A program made the translations under genes and the position numbers. The notes beneath the pieces are model-generated. The model was not told where the DNA came from and ran no database searches. It was given only the letters and a program-made list of their open reading frames with translations. From Pachyseris speciosa (taxonomy: Eukaryota; Cnidaria; Anthozoa; Scleractinia; Pachyseridae): DNA of 64,000 nucleotides. The DNA lies in contig JAEMWC010001213.1 of assembly GCA_016490735.1 (NCBI GenBank), positions 159,691 through 223,690 on the forward strand. The letters are read 5' to 3'. This document shows positions 42,644 to 55,198 of this stretch, one piece after another. Numbering within the stretch: the stretch's first letter is position 1; each line of letters begins with the position of its first letter.

Positions 42644-43721
42644 TGTTTTTTTTAGGGGGGCTTGGTTTGTTTTGATGATAGATGTAATTTGATTTCTAAA
42701 TATTAAATTATTACATGCTGGTATATAGATAGAAATAATGAAAGGTACAATAAGCAAAGTCCAGTAAGCTGGTAATGTTGTTCACACTGCAAAGCAAAAC
42801 AGAACAGGATGTCAATGCAGATAATTAAATTCTGAGACAACTGAGCACCTTTATTGAGAACATCATGCTCACGCATGTACCTGAGACTAAGAACTTCAAC
42901 ATTGTGCATTTGTCGCAAAACTGAGATCTGTAAGAACAAAAGTTCATGATTTCAATTCAAGTCAACAAGTCTCTTACTAGTAACGCTGGGTTAAAAGTTT
43001 AATTAAGTTTACAGTTTATAACTAAGCTTAAGCTTATCTCACTTCAACCTCATTATGCACCTATCACGGTCCTCTTGTGTGCAACAAGGACTGAAGGGTA
43101 TATGACCGCCTTCCCTTGCCCCAGGGTGGGGGATTTTGATACTTTTTACAATTAGTTTTTGCCCGGGGGTGGGGATTTTGATAATTCTTTTCAGAAAATG
43201 TCAAAATCCCCACCCTTTGCCCGACCCCCCCCCCCCCCCTTCGGGCTTGACACTGATAGGTGCATTACAAACCTAGAAAATTACTTTGATTCTCAGTTTG
43301 CTGTAAACTACAAGCTTAATACAATTAAGCTATATGGTTTGAACTTTTTTCATTTCCACTAGCTCCAGTATAAAAATAACGCCTCAAACAAAAATGTAGC
43401 ACTTACATCGCAAAGATCACTTCCCCTGTGGAGAGAAGAAACATGAAAACGTAAATACCATGACAACGTACAAATGTACAAAATTACGTACAAATTCCAA
43501 TTTCATCTGCTTGTAAAGCGCATTTGAACATATACACATGGAAAATGCGCTATATAAGTTCTAAATTATTATTATTAATGAAACCGAATTGTCGGTACTG
43601 GCACGGAGATCATTATCCAGACTTATTGAGCCATTACTCACCAAAAATTAAGATTTTTAACGTTCTCCAGAGAGGAAGCCCTAGCTCGTGACAATATCTG
43701 CTGCTCTGATAACTTAGACAT
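37493..43721 (-). CDS. CFAP410: CFAP410 (C21orf2) orthologue, 10 exons, 289 aa
   Basis: Exons in transcript order: 43642-43721, 43407-43425, 42881-42927, 42749-42786, 41560-41745, 41356-41459, 39387-39438, 39010-39061, 38493-38613, 37493-37663. All introns are GT-AG, phases agree, and the total of 870 nt is open. The product starts [20 protein letters not shown]. It has leucine-rich repeats through about residue 110 ([47 protein letters not shown]), a variable acidic linker, [15 protein letters not shown], and a C-terminal helix ([13 protein letters not shown]). This is the family architecture: N-terminal LRR domain and C-terminal oligomerising helix, in a ciliary basal body protein that works with NEK1. 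The human protein is 256 aa. Introns contain a foldback MITE, a LINE fragment and a MULE-like MITE. Confidence 0.93.
38803..38914. mobile_element. MULE-like MITE (112 bp), same TIR family as 25.4 kb
   Basis: Ends TAGCCTCCCA and TGGGAGGCTA match the foldback at 25,423-26,865. The 9-bp flanks TCACTGGTG (38794-38802) and TTACTGGTG (38915-38923) differ at one base. Contains C-rich and AAC-rich low-complexity DNA. Lies in a CFAP410 intron. Confidence 0.75.
39597..40060 (-). mobile_element. LINE 3' fragment with (ATAG)n tail, minus strand
   Basis: Minus frame [20 protein letters not shown] then a [18 protein letters not shown] segment and stop at 39,831 is a LINE C-terminus. The element ends in a tetranucleotide tail at 39,597-39,632. 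It is 5'-truncated and inserted in the large CFAP410 intron. Confidence 0.6.
40725..41117. mobile_element. Foldback MITE, 393 bp, diverged arms
   Basis: The ends AGAGTGCTAAAGTGTGACATCA and TGACGTCATTACTTTAGTGCTCT are inverted repeats, as are internal blocks (ACTCCATACAAATCCTT / AAGGATTTGTATGGAGT; AAATCAGCATTT / AAATGCTGATTTTT). The exact centre is GGTTCATAACGTTATGAACT at 40,911-40,930. Confidence 0.8.
42190..42420 (-). mobile_element. LINE C-terminal fragment flanked by (TTA)n
   Basis: Minus frame [20 protein letters not shown] then [17 protein letters not shown] and stop, followed by an (ATT)n tract (42,200-42,227). Further TTA microsatellites at 42,421-42,446 and 42,607-42,641 lie in the same CFAP410 intron. 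Confidence 0.5.
43508..43580 (+). mobile_element. L2-type LINE 3' tail or derived SINE tail
   Basis: TGTAAAGCGCATTTGAACAT...AAAATGCGCTATATAAGTTC, then (TTA)n, matches the 3' hairpin layout of the LINE ending at 21,668 (AAGCGC..GCGCTATA, then TTA repeats). Confidence 0.65.
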
Positions 43722-44159
43722 CTTGCATTTCAACTCGATCGTTTCGTTGTTTTCACTTCAGGTTTCCGCCATTTTTTGTGTTGAAGCAGTCCGCTGACCC
43801 CAGTTTTTTTCGTGATCGGGAAAAAATCCGGAATCCTTCGTAGACAACGAAGATAGGCGGCCATTTCCGAACTTTACCTCTTGTTGTTTTCCGCAGGTTC
43901 ATTGTAACCTGGCCAAACCACAGCAGTTGAGGTGTTAGGTGTTAGGGTGTTTTAGGAAAAAGCCATGTGACAACTGCTTTTGAAGAGAAAAACTTAAAAG
44001 ATGTAGCAATTACTTCAGAAACGCATTAATGTTAAGGCGCTGCAATAAAAAGCCGTGCTAAAGAAAATAGATTAACCATACAAACTTTAAATTATACTCC
44101 ATTCTTTCGCATCATGGCGGAAACCGGTATGAGGTTCTGATTTTGACGAACCGAAAGTG
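43722..44159. promoter_or_regulatory. Shared divergent promoter region of CFAP410 and ATXN7L3
   Basis: 438 bp separate the two start codons, which point away from each other. No TATA box stands out. ATGGCGG/CCGCCAT-like motifs occur at 43,769-43,775, about 43,858-43,863 and 44,114-44,120, resembling YY1/initiator sites of housekeeping genes. Bidirectional regulation is inferred from geometry. Confidence 0.5.
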
Positions 44160-47100
44160 ATGTCTAGCTTGCTTGAGAACGGCAGTTCTCCCTCTGAAGT
44201 GGACAGTCTGGACTTGGATGAAGTAAGTTATCCTGTCATTTCTCTGAAAAATTACTACCCCCTTCACTGTAAACAATATTTTATTAAATTGTCTATTTTA
44301 TTTTTCCTCTCGAAATCTTACGTATTAGCTTATTCATGGGGAACTTTCATAACGCAATTCTTATATAATCTGGTCACATTTACAAAGATTTAAATGTAAG
44401 CCTAATTAATTGTACCGTTTTACTCCTATTACTGATTTAACAGAAATCTGATCTCTGCTTTATAGTTAGCAAGTCTTGTCTCGGCTTGAATATTGTTTTT
44501 TTCTGCATTAAAACTTGTTACCTTAGCACATATCAAAGATCAGACCCACGCCATCTTAACCGTTAAGTTTAAAAAAAATGGTTAAGAGAGTTCGTTGTTC
44601 AAGGATGCCAGAAGTTAGTGACTCATTTCTGAGGGAATTGGTCTGTTCTCGAGACACACAGCAAGAGATTCCACACACCTTGTGTTTTAGCTCAGGTCTC
44701 TCACATAAAGTAATCTGGTTATCACAAGAAGTTTTTGAAAGAAACAGTGATGGGTGGCGTTTGATGAGAGCTTTGGGCTGGATGCTAATTGGTTTTCCAA
44801 GGGCTGGCAAAAATGGTTGCTCTGGGTTTACTTTTTTTATGAGAACACAACTTGATTTAAAATGATTTGAGTGGTGGAAAAAGATGTGATGGTCACACCT
44901 GGTTAATATGCCTCATGCCCCACCTTTTTTTTCTTCAGGTAACTCATATTGGTAATCAAGTTTCATTGTTTGACAGAACAATTTAACAATAAACATGTTC
45001 CCTTTCACTGATTTTGTTGGTGTTTCTTTTCCTAACCCCACTTTTTCTACAGGAATTAGAAAGATTAGAAACATGGTATTTTTCCTGATTTGCAAAAAGT
45101 GGCCTTAAAGTGTGACCATTTGAAACTACTATTAATGAAAACTAATGAACAGTTCTTTCCTGTAGTACTGATTGAAATCCAAAGGTGCAGCTAACACAGA
45201 AGCTACTGAGCTATTACATCTAGAGTATAGAATTTCTTACTTTATTACACCCATTTTGAAATCACTGGTGATTCTTGCAATCTGATTGGCTCTAAACAGT
45301 GCAATTTATTCCCAAATAACACCATTTTTTGCTCTACATCACATCCTTTCTGTAACCCATCAAAATGAAAATGAAATAATACTAACCTATCAAATTTCGT
45401 GGATAAACAGATATTAATATTTTATATTAAAAAAACTGTGTGATTTCAAAATGGGTGTAATAAAGTGGTAATTGGACTTAGTGTCGTGCAATTTTGGTAT
45501 GAAATCATACTTGTGATTTCAAATCAAACTCGCGCTGTGCGCTTATTTGATTTTGAAATCACGCGTATGATTTCAGACCAAACGGCACTTCACTCAATTC
45601 AATTATCAATTATAAATCTGTTTAACTACAAATAATAACCTTAAATTAAATGGAGATGTAACTTCATTTATCATGTGTCTGTTCCCAGCTGACTTGATTA
45701 GCCATGGTTTTTTTGGGTGGGACTGTCATGACTAAATTTTCTTTTCTTTTTGTATTTTTTTTTATTTTTCTAACATATATTAAGTCAGAATAATAATTGT
45801 ATGAATAAAAGATTATCTGATCAAGAGCTAGACCTTTGTATTTTTTTTGTGTCATTCCAGGATCTGAGCCCAGAGTCCAGTATTATATGTGAGCTGATTG
45901 ATGAGGCCATTGTAGGTCTTTGTTTTGACATCCACCGCTCTATCAAGCGTGGAGTGTACAGTGTTCTTGAGCAGTCAGATGACAACATGTTAGTATCAAC
46001 ATTTGTTTTCTTGTTTCTATCAACAACACATTGCTTGGTTACTGGAATCCGGCGGCTGGCAATTTTCGCTGCCTGTGAATGGCTCAATCTCTGGCAGCTG
46101 TGCGCCAAAGAATCGCCGTTGTTCAGTAACAATTTTCACTTCCGCACCCATAATCTCCGCCTGCTTTGCTCAAGTCGACTGCAACTCCATTGAAAAGGAT
46201 AACCCTGACCCTAGAGAGTCCTGGCAGTTTGTTATGGTATTTTCCAGAACCATTATTTTGAATCTCAGAAAACTTTGAACACTAGAAATATTTCTGGAAG
46301 GGCTATTTTGTTGGAAAAGAAATCAATCAGATACAAAATACTTAACCGCAGCCTGTAACGTTGATCAGTTTTGTGGTTAGTGGTTTTTTCTTGCGGTTTG
46401 ATCACACATCTGGATGGGGGTAAGAACAGTAAACATTCCAAAAAGAATTATTAGTGTTCAGTTTTCTGCATTTCACAGTAACAGATTGCACATAATGGAA
46501 AATAGCAGCACAAAAAGGCCAGTAATATTGTGAAAATTGGAGTGACTAGTGTTTACTTTCAAACTGGTTAGTCTCAGATCATGCTACCTAATGAACCTGC
46601 AACAATTCAAATTGAAATCAAATGAAGAATGGTCCTTGCAGTTATATATCATTCACAATTAAAATTGAGTTGATCAAACAAAAGAAACAAAACCACATCA
46701 TATAGTTACACTGTCTCACAATTAAGTGTTAATTAAGCTGTTTTGTATGTCCTGATGAGTACACTGTTTTTAAATTAAAGTTAATCAAAGTGCCTCAGCT
46801 TTTCCATAACAAATTTTACTTCATTTTGGCAAAGTTTGGAGCCTTGTAACATCTACATGTATATTATTTGTTATTATAATAAACATTTCAATACAGTGCT
46901 GTGATTTGTAAGTGTCTAACCATGTCTTATTCCCTTCATGTATGTGTGCTGACCAGTATGAAACAATTTGGTGAGTGTTGTTTGATCCATTAACTTGCAG
47001 GATAACATCTGTTGTGCCCTCATCAAACTACTAAGTTGTAAATGTATCATCATCAATTTTGTACTCGAGTCCAAGTTGGGTTTTGAAGGTCGTTAATTTA

Positions 47101-50100
47101 ATTTCTTTAAGACCAGTCACTGCCACTGAAAGTGCTCAGTATTAAAATATTTTTTAAGTGTAATTTTATAGAAAACTCCACATAACAAAGTCATGTGTGT
47201 ATGTTGTAGTTCAGTTTTATCCTTGGTTCAATTTTTATTTTCTTTTGTTCAAGATTGTGTATGGTAATGTATGATAATGAGTACAAAACAAAGGAAATTA
47301 AAAATTGAACCAAGGATAAAATTGAACCACAACATGTACAATTTTAGGTTAGTTATTAAGTTGCAACAAAATAGTAATTATTATTCATAAGATAAAATCT
47401 ACTTATCTCATGTCACAAAAACTTCAAAAATTTGTGTAATGTAGTTAAGAGCTTAGATCACTCAACAATATCCAAAGTTACCAATTACAACAAGTTAGAC
47501 TTTTATATTGATAAAGAATCTGAGGTCTTTGTTACGGGCATTTTTTAGTGCTTCTGACATGTTAAACAAATACATTATACTTAGGCTAATTATTAGCATT
47601 TTTGGTTTCATATCTTTCATCAGAAGTGGTGGAGTGCGAAGGTTTGGATGTGTTTGGTCAGGTGCCATTGAAGAAGCAGGTGGAGTGTGTTTGTCCTAAC
47701 TGCCAGAGAAATTTGGCTGCCAACAGATTTGCACCTCATTTAGAAAAGTGTATGGGAATGGGACGAAACAGCAGCCGATTGGCCAGTAGAAGGTGAGTGA
47801 TGAGCATCTTGTTTCTACTCACAATAATTTGATGGGGTATGGTATGTACAAGACAGTGAAACAGGCTACACAATTGGTGGAATGCTGAGAAAATTCACTT
47901 CCCAACAATCACAATGTTTTGGCATGAAAAATTCCATCACATGGTGCAATGACCAGTTTCTATTTCTGGTAGCCTTTTTTCTGGTAAAGGTGGTAATTCC
48001 TGAGGAAAGAAAGCTGGAGAGTGGTTTATAATTCATTTTCCAAGTTCTGTGGCTCATACCCACTTTGATTACAATTTGTTTAAATGTTAGCCAGAGTAAA
48101 AAAAAACACCTCTTTTAACCATACTACTGAACAATAATTTTTACCTTGTTCTGTTGTCCTGTCAGGCTTGCAACCACAGGGAAGCTGATTGATGGGGACG
48201 ATGATGATGATAATTACTTTGATGATGACTGGACATGGAACTCAGACAGAAAGCCAGGTCTGTTTATATTAATACAGGGTGTTCATTAGGCATCGGAGAT
48301 CGGAGAATTCTCCGGCTACTACACAGAATTCTCCTGCTAAATTTTGCTTGTTCCCTGATAGAGGTTTTCCTTTTCATAATAATCTGTCATGATATTTCTC
48401 CTGTTACTTTACACTATTCTCCTGTTACTACAATTCTTGATGAAAACCCCGTTAATATTCTCTGGTTAAAGTTTATTGACTAAGAGGAGATCCTTTTTAC
48501 AGTGGTAGTTACAAAAGACTGCATGCCTTTATGAACTGACTTAACCACCATACAACAGCTAAAAGTAGCCTCATGGGATAATGTAATATTGTATCTGATG
48601 CATTTGGCGGCTAGTATTTTTAGTACAAGGGTACTAAAAATTAGATATTTTTAAATGGAATTTCTATTTTGTTTCCTTCAGGCAAAAAGAATAAGAAAGA
48701 CAGGGTAAGACAACTTCAAATGTTGTTATAAACTTGAGCAATGCAATTAGTCTAAACAGTTTGGAATTTATATGTTGTTGTTGCACTTGTTTTTTTTTTG
48801 TTTGCAAATAGAACTGATGCAGTAGATATTATTGATCTGATTTTTGCAGGGAAATTCTCCAAGAAGAGCCAAAGCTCCAAGGAGAAATGGTTAGTATATG
48901 TATAAGCTTAGATTAATCATAAGACGGTTCAAATTGTTGTAGCTAAGTAGCAACCCTTACTGAAAAGCAACCAGCTCCCTTGAGCCAACACTCAGTATTA
49001 CTGGTATGAAGCCTTCCTAGTGACAAACGACAAGTGACATAGGCTCTGAAAACAGGCAAGACAATCTTCTCCCAAAACATCGGCAACTGATGTAGAAATT
49101 GGCAGAAAAAGCATGACAGTTGCCTCAGGGACAATTCACTTTCCATTCCTCTTTGTTTTCTAATTTGTGACAGTGACATTTGTCCCTAATGAAACAGTGA
49201 GAGACAGTCGTACATGTAAATGAGTGACAAAGTGACACCAGACCACCCCTTGGAAGGCCTCTGGTGTAATGTCATGCATATTTTTTACCAGTCCTCTTTC
49301 TCCTTTTCTTTATAAAGTGGGCTTCCTCTGATTTGATTTTGTTTTGATAATTTTTGATATTTTCTTTATTCCTCTTGCACTTAAATGAAAAGTTATAGTG
49401 TTCATATTTGGTTTTCAGTTGGTTTTAAAATTTTCAAGCCAGTTTGATTGTTATTGTCCTTTGCCCCAGATTATCATACATGTATATTGATTCTGAAACA
49501 CAGGAAAACAAAACCAAGCACAAATTTAAACCACAGCACATTTCAAGGCAACTCCCAAATTCCCCTTTCAGTCTGTAAAATCTTATCTCTATGACATTTT
49601 TGAAATGGGGTTTTGAAACACATGAGATCTGTTTTGGAAGCAGACTTCATTGTAAATACTGGTATTAAATATCTCTTACTAACCGAGTTCAAGGTCCGTA
49701 CTGTAAGTTACGGACCAAGTTTTTCCCAGTTAGATTTATGGCCCAAGCGTGAAGCACGTGGGCTATAAATTAATGGGAAAAAACGAGGATCTGTAACTTA
49801 CAGTACAGACAGAGAAAACAAGGTTAGTACATGTAAGATGTTTCTTATATCTCTGAGGTTAATCCGGCGCCCAGGAAAGAAAACTAGTTGAAGTCAAGCA
49901 GGCCGTACTGTAGAATACGGCCTGCAAAATTGACCAATCACAGCGTGCATACTAAGTGGAGACATAATCATTTTTCTTTTAGGTGAGGCTGGCACCCCAC
50001 GACCAGGGACTCCAAGTTCAGTTAACAGTGGAGAATTACCAGCAACAAGGGTAACTTTGAGCATATCCCATTGTTATTTTGACATTGTGAGGGCTGAAGA

Positions 50101-53100
50101 AATGCTTGCATCCAGCTGCATAATAATAGCTCACAAAAATCAATTCAAAAATAATGATTTTGTATGCTTTCATCCCTGATTAGTAAATACCAGTAACACA
50201 AAATAAGTTTAAAAATGTGCTGTTTTCTTTTTTCAGACGGGCCTTACTGTAGCAGCTTTTGAACCTCTTGGAACTGGTATGTGATCTTTTACAGAGTAAG
50301 ATGGTGAAAAGAATATGGACATTATTACACATCATGAATGTTGCAGGAATGGAGCATTGTTTGGGTCAGGTGGTGGGTATATGGGGGGGGGGGGGGGAGA
50401 GAAGGAAATTAAGGGGGCTGAAAATTTTGGTCAGAGTACTTGCGTTGTGGGCTGTTTGTGAGAGATAACAACTAGAGCCCTAGCTATAAATGGGAAATGT
50501 TTGGTGACCAAACATCATCAAACATTGTTTGGTGTCCAAACATGTTGAGGTTTGAAGCCCTGGCCAAATGGTTATCAAACACGATCAAACACTATCAAAC
50601 AAGACCAAACAAGGTGGCCAAACAGTAATTATAAAAACGTTTGATTACCAAACAATGTTTGATCATGTTTGGTCAACAAACATTTCTTAACACTTCAGGG
50701 ATGTCAGTGGTGACTGGCTTCTGGTGGGTTTTACATGGGTATTATAGGTTGCTTTGACCAAACTGAGCAGAAAAATCTAAACACAAGGATTCTTAGTTAC
50801 TTTCTTTATTCATTTCTCTTTCTACTCAAGAAAATGGTTGAAGCTTCAGCATCTCACAGCCAAGTTACAGCCAAGTTACATGTAGTCCACTAACAGAGAT
50901 CCATTAGTTTTTTATCAAAGTTGTCAGCCGGGCAAATATGCCAGGTGATGTACTTACCCTGGCAAAAATTTGCTTGCCCTTGTCTTTGGTTCTGATTTGT
51001 TACCTCAATTGCAGTACCTTCACGTGGTTTGTGGAGGTCTCATAAATCTTTATAGACTCCAAATGAAGTGAAAAACATTTTTTCTGGGTGATACTACTGT
51101 CTAATTTTGATGCCGTATTGTCTTGTAAATTTCACCAAACGTTATGCCCCCAGTTGCGACTGTTTGCCCCCAGTTGCGACTCATTGGAGGTGGCAAAACA
51201 CCTTCCAAATATTGCCACATCTTGTTTCAGTCAGCTGTCATGTTTTGGGCGTATGCAGTTCTAAAGAAATACCAGCAAACTGAAACTGAAACTGAACAAG
51301 GAAATTGAGCCTCCAAACATTTCATGGAAAATATTGCATCATCAAAGATGCACCCAAAATTATGATTTCATTGCAGGCGAAAGTTGCATGTTATTCTTCA
51401 TTTTCTGAAAGTTTCAATTGAACAAGAAGTCCGTACGCAGGTACATTGTACATGATAACAGTCATGATATGAAAGCTAATTGTTCTGGTAGAGTAAAAGG
51501 ACAAGTTTTGGAGTTATTTTACTTGTCCATATGACTTTGTAGTCATCTTGGATGATCCAGACGACTGTGAATATGGATCCCTGCCACTAATATGATCATA
51601 TCTTGCATAAAATGCAGTCATACATGACATGTATTAGGACATGTCTTATGACTTTTTTTTCCCTTTTTTTTAGCGGAGAAGAAAGCCCTTCTTTCACAGG
51701 TAGGTCAAATTTAATGTATAATTTAATGAGTTGTTTTGTGTTTTCATCTAAGTAACTTGTATGGCAAGACCTTTTTATTTCTCTGGTAATCACAAAAGGA
51801 AGAGCTTTCCCACTCCGACTATACCCCTGTTTGTACAGTCAAGACACGTACTGTATCCTAAGTAACGCTTGCAGGGTAATTGCTTTGTGGATTGCATTAC
51901 AAGCAACCAGCAAGACAAATTGCTGGCTTAAAGTGAGACAAAATACTTGTCAAGCATCTGACTTTGCCTTGTTTGTTTCTCTGGTTATTGTTCAGACCTG
52001 TGGTGTGATATCAGAGCATACAGCACGGATGTGTACAAGGTAAACAAAAGTCATCATTAATTCATTTTTAACCACAGAGACCATAATTGGTTTTATTCTT
52101 TTAAAAGCAAAATTATTGGTATTTATTGTCGTTATTATTATTGTTGTTTGAGCAGTTTTCAGTTGAGCTTTGAAAGTAAATGATTATTACATCTTAAGTT
52201 TTGAATTGCTTCGCTCTGTGATTGGCAGCCAAACTTGTGACACTTTCTCAACCAGTGAGAAACAAAACCAAAACCAATAGCAACTTGCATACGCGTATTT
52301 TCCCGCGCTTTGTGCCGGGTACATGTAATTGCTTCATATTCTGATTGGCTCATTGCACTGTTTTGGTCTGTGGTGATTGGCCAGAGTAATCACTTTGGTT
52401 TTGGTTTTACGACACTCAGTTGAAAAGCACTCTATTTAGAAACTAGTATTGTAAATCAACATTGTTTTGTTTTTGTTTCTGTTAGGTCCCACCGGTGCCC
52501 TCAGCACTCTGATGAACAAAGGCAGAATGTTAGGCTTTTACTTCTAGGTAGATAACTCCCAGTAAATTTATTATTTTGATGTAAGGCATATGTCTGGTTA
52601 TGCTTTTAGTTACACTGTACGTGTACATTTTTTGTTAAATGCCGGAGACAAGCTCATTGCCATTTCATCGCTATATTATTTCATTAAAAAATAATTCTGC
52701 TATAATTTGTGCATCCTAGGTGAATTGAGTATAAGTATAAGCCAACACAAGTTTGGTTGTTTTCCAGGTTATGCGGATGTCGAACCCCCTGTGGGACGGT
52801 TGCGACCTGTTGGGTAATAATATAATATTTATGAAATCCTCATCACATGTATAAAAATTTTCCCCTGCCCACTTAACAGGTTTAAACTGTTTGTAGAGAG
52901 TAGTGGTAACACTGGAGGTTTGTGACCTCTAATGATTTTGTCGCTGCGGAATCGGTCACAGTGACGGGGGAGTGAAACAGGACACACATCCCAATTGACA
53001 TCATTCCCTCTTAGGACAGACACTAGGGGTGGTCACTGCCAGAGGTTTGTTACGTCCCTGGTGGTTCTTTCATGTCCCACAGGGTCAGATGAAGTGGAAG

Positions 53101-55198
53101 TACTGTGAAACAGTACCTATGGTTTACTGTCCTTATCTGAGAAGACTGGAGAGTCTAACTGTTTGTAGATGTCATTACAAAGGTAGCACGTTCTTCTCAA
53201 TTAAAGACCCTGAGTGTTGGTCCGGCTGGGATTTGAACCTGCAACCTCCAGCATGGTAGTCTGATGCTCTACCAAGTGAGCTAACTGGTCACCCTCAGTG
53301 CACTCTTTAAATTATTATCTGTCAGTTAAACTTAGAAGATAGCAGTTGTGGTTGTGTTGGATTTTATCGATATTAAGTTCTCCACTACTGCCATCAGTAC
53401 CCTGACCCTTCCTAATCTTTCATTTGATTTCTGTTTCTTTTTTTATTTTATTTCAGAAGTGCTTTGGAACCTGATGATGTAATTGGTAGGAGATGGAAAC
53501 TGAAAGTTCTGTTAATTTTGTTTTGTTGTCAAGCAGTGTTAAATTTTTAATGTTATTAAAATTAATTTGTTTTGTTCAGATGTTGACAGCTATGAGGATG
53601 GCGATGGACAGGCCTTGAGAGACACATTAAACAGGTCAGAAAAATGAAATATGCAACTATTGACTGAGCAGGACCTTGGGTTGAATGTACTAAGAGTGGT
53701 CCATTTTAGCCTTTGAACAGACTCTCCAGTATTAAATGGGTGGAGTGAAAAGGAACATGCAGAATATAGAAACAACAACAAAACTCTTTTATTATTTTAC
53801 ACCTTTTTCTACTATTAGCGTTACATTTTTAAAGGAATTTTAGTGCTATAAAAGGGGAAAAGAAAAGCTAAACTATTACAATTTAAAGGTGTCTAGGGGC
53901 TAAATCTGGCATCTGTCTTGCTGGAATAACTGATCATTGGGTGCACAAGAAAACGATGAGAAAAGAAGAAAAGGATGTCCAAGGAGAAAATGCAAGGAGA
54001 AGGGGGCCTATTCTTTCATCCCACTCCAACACCCCCCACCCCCCCCCCCCCCTTACCACAGCTTGTTCACAGGCTAAATTCAAACGAACCCGTCTTACCT
54101 GGCGAACACCAGCACACAAGGTGGCTCAACAACAAAACAAAGCGATCTTGAAGGTGCAAAACTATTTTTAAAGCCTTTGCGGTTAAGAAGCGTTTGTAGT
54201 TTAATCCGCGTTGAATTTACGTGTAAATGTCAATGAAAGGAGACCCTGTTTTGTGAGTACTAAAACAGCTGAGAGTGAGATTTACCATCACATTTATGGC
54301 AAACGGGAAATGTCAGGCTCTCAAAAGAATTACCAATTATAGGAAATCATGCAAAATAATTCTTTCGATTGAAGCAAATGCAAATCTGACCCCTTAAACG
54401 TGGAAGTAGCAAAGTGGAAACCAAAAATTTAAGAAAATCGTGGTCGCGTGGTCATTTTTGCACTTTGCCATAAACCAGATACAGTTAATCTCTCTATCAT
54501 TAGTCGACCAAACGGCTCTGCGCAAACTCTGATAGGCTGAAAACTAATTAGTAAGCCTCTGTGCTGACATAACGCATTTATCTGCTTGTTTTCATTCTTA
54601 CATTCTTGTTGTAGATGAATGAACTTGTTATGAATCCATGCGCGTAAGAAGGACTTACGCCCAAACTCGCTTCGTTAACGCATTTTGATGGCAGTATTTT
54701 ACCTCTGCGCACCTAACTCAGCTGTTTGTTGTTTGTTTGTAGGTTATCCTGGGAAGAAGAGTCGAATGTATCAACAGGGGATGATAACTCACCAGCCGGT
54801 TAGAAAATTTATATCCACTGATTTGTTACATTTTAGTTCTTTTCTTGAAATTATCTTTTAAGATCGGTCAGGGCAAACCGACACTGCAGGACCTTAATTT
54901 AGTGTCCGTAACCGCGAACTTTTTCTGGTTAGCTGTTCATTTAACACACGTTTAACCTTACAAGCGTAGCTTTGAAAATGGTTAAAGTGGACAGTTAAGA
55001 TGGAAAAATCGTAAATTGGCTTATCGGCCAGGTCAACTGTAGGGCCTGATTATTTTTGTTTTACCGAAAAGAGATTATTAAAGTAAAATTAGATCAGTAA
55101 ACATTAACCTTACGTATTTCTCTCCAGCATTTGGAAGCGTTTCTGTTGTGAAAAAGAAACGAAAGAAAAAAGCGAAACACAAGCGTCGACCGAGATGA
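44160..55198 (+). CDS. ATXN7L3: ATXN7L3 (Sgf11 family, SAGA deubiquitinase module), 17 exons, 341 aa
   Basis: Exons: 44160-44222, 45861-45988, 46957-46970, 47624-47792, 48166-48257, 48682-48704, 48850-48889, 49983-50050, 50237-50276, 51674-51699, 51996-52039, 52486-52547, 52768-52813, 53457-53485, 53580-53634, 54743-54798, 55128-55198. Every junction is GT-AG and in phase; total 1,026 nt. The N-terminal helix ([20 protein letters not shown]) assembles with USP22 and ENY2 in the family. The Sgf11 zinc finger is [22 protein letters not shown] and what follows. The SCA7 domain contains [14 protein letters not shown] and [10 protein letters not shown]. The tail is Lys/Arg-rich. The protein activates histone H2B deubiquitination. 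Length is close to human (347 aa). The start is chosen at ATG 44160, just before exon 1's donor. Introns host several MITEs and a SINE. Confidence 0.95.
45237..45612. mobile_element. MITE in ATXN7L3 intron 1
   Basis: TTTATTACACCCATTTTGAA (from 45,241) is inverted at about 45,443-45,464 (TTTCAAAATGGGTGTAATAAA). A second inner inverted pair, TGATTTCAAATCAAA / TTTGATTTTGAAATCA, lies at 45,514-45,565. Together they suggest a compound palindromic element. Confidence 0.6.
46957..46970 (+). CDS. ATXN7L3: 14-nt microexon of ATXN7L3
   Basis: TATGAAACAATTTG lies between GACCAG and GTGAGT. It is the only segment found that repairs the phase between exon 2 (ending 2 nt into a codon) and the zinc-finger exon (starting 2 nt short of a codon end). 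It adds residues aligned with the conserved linker before the LDxFGQ motif of the family. Confidence 0.8.
47201..47335. mobile_element. MITE, 135 bp, in ATXN7L3 intron
   Basis: ATGTTGTAGTTCAGTTTTAT... and ...ATAAAATTGAACCACAACAT are imperfect inverted repeats of about 45 bp, including TCCTTGGTTCAATTTTTA and its complement. Confidence 0.75.
49677..49829. mobile_element. MITE with CTAACC termini in ATXN7L3 intron
   Basis: TACTAACC and GGTTAGTA bound an imperfect palindrome. Inner arms are CCGTACTGTAAGTTACGGA and CTGTAACTTACAGTACAG. Confidence 0.65.
50490..50690. mobile_element. Repeat element rich in TGTTTGG/CCAAACA
   Basis: AAATGTTTGGTGACCAAACA near the left and ATGTTTGGTCAACAAACATT near the right are inverted. 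The interior has about ten CCAAACA/TCAAACA or TGTTTGG units. Non-coding MITE-like element in an ATXN7L3 intron. Confidence 0.6.
53015..53292 (-). mobile_element. tRNA-derived SINE, minus strand
   Basis: On the minus strand, GTTAGCTCACTTGGTAGAGC (A-box region) and GGTTCAAATCCC (B-box) form the head at 53,225-53,292. The body shares GGGTCTTTAATTGAG..., GTAATGACATCTACAAAC and TCTTCTCAGATAAGGAC with the 15.5-kb copy. Lies in an ATXN7L3 intron. Confidence 0.78.

Noticed and set aside
45801..46193. 130-aa ORF over ATXN7L3 exon 2
   Set aside because: It begins in the intron and reads past the exon donor. Only 45861-45988 is coding, in the frame set by the flanking exons.
53222..53292. Functional tRNA gene on the minus strand
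   Set aside because: A and B boxes are present, but the segment continues into a repeat body shared with 15.5 kb, so it is a SINE head.
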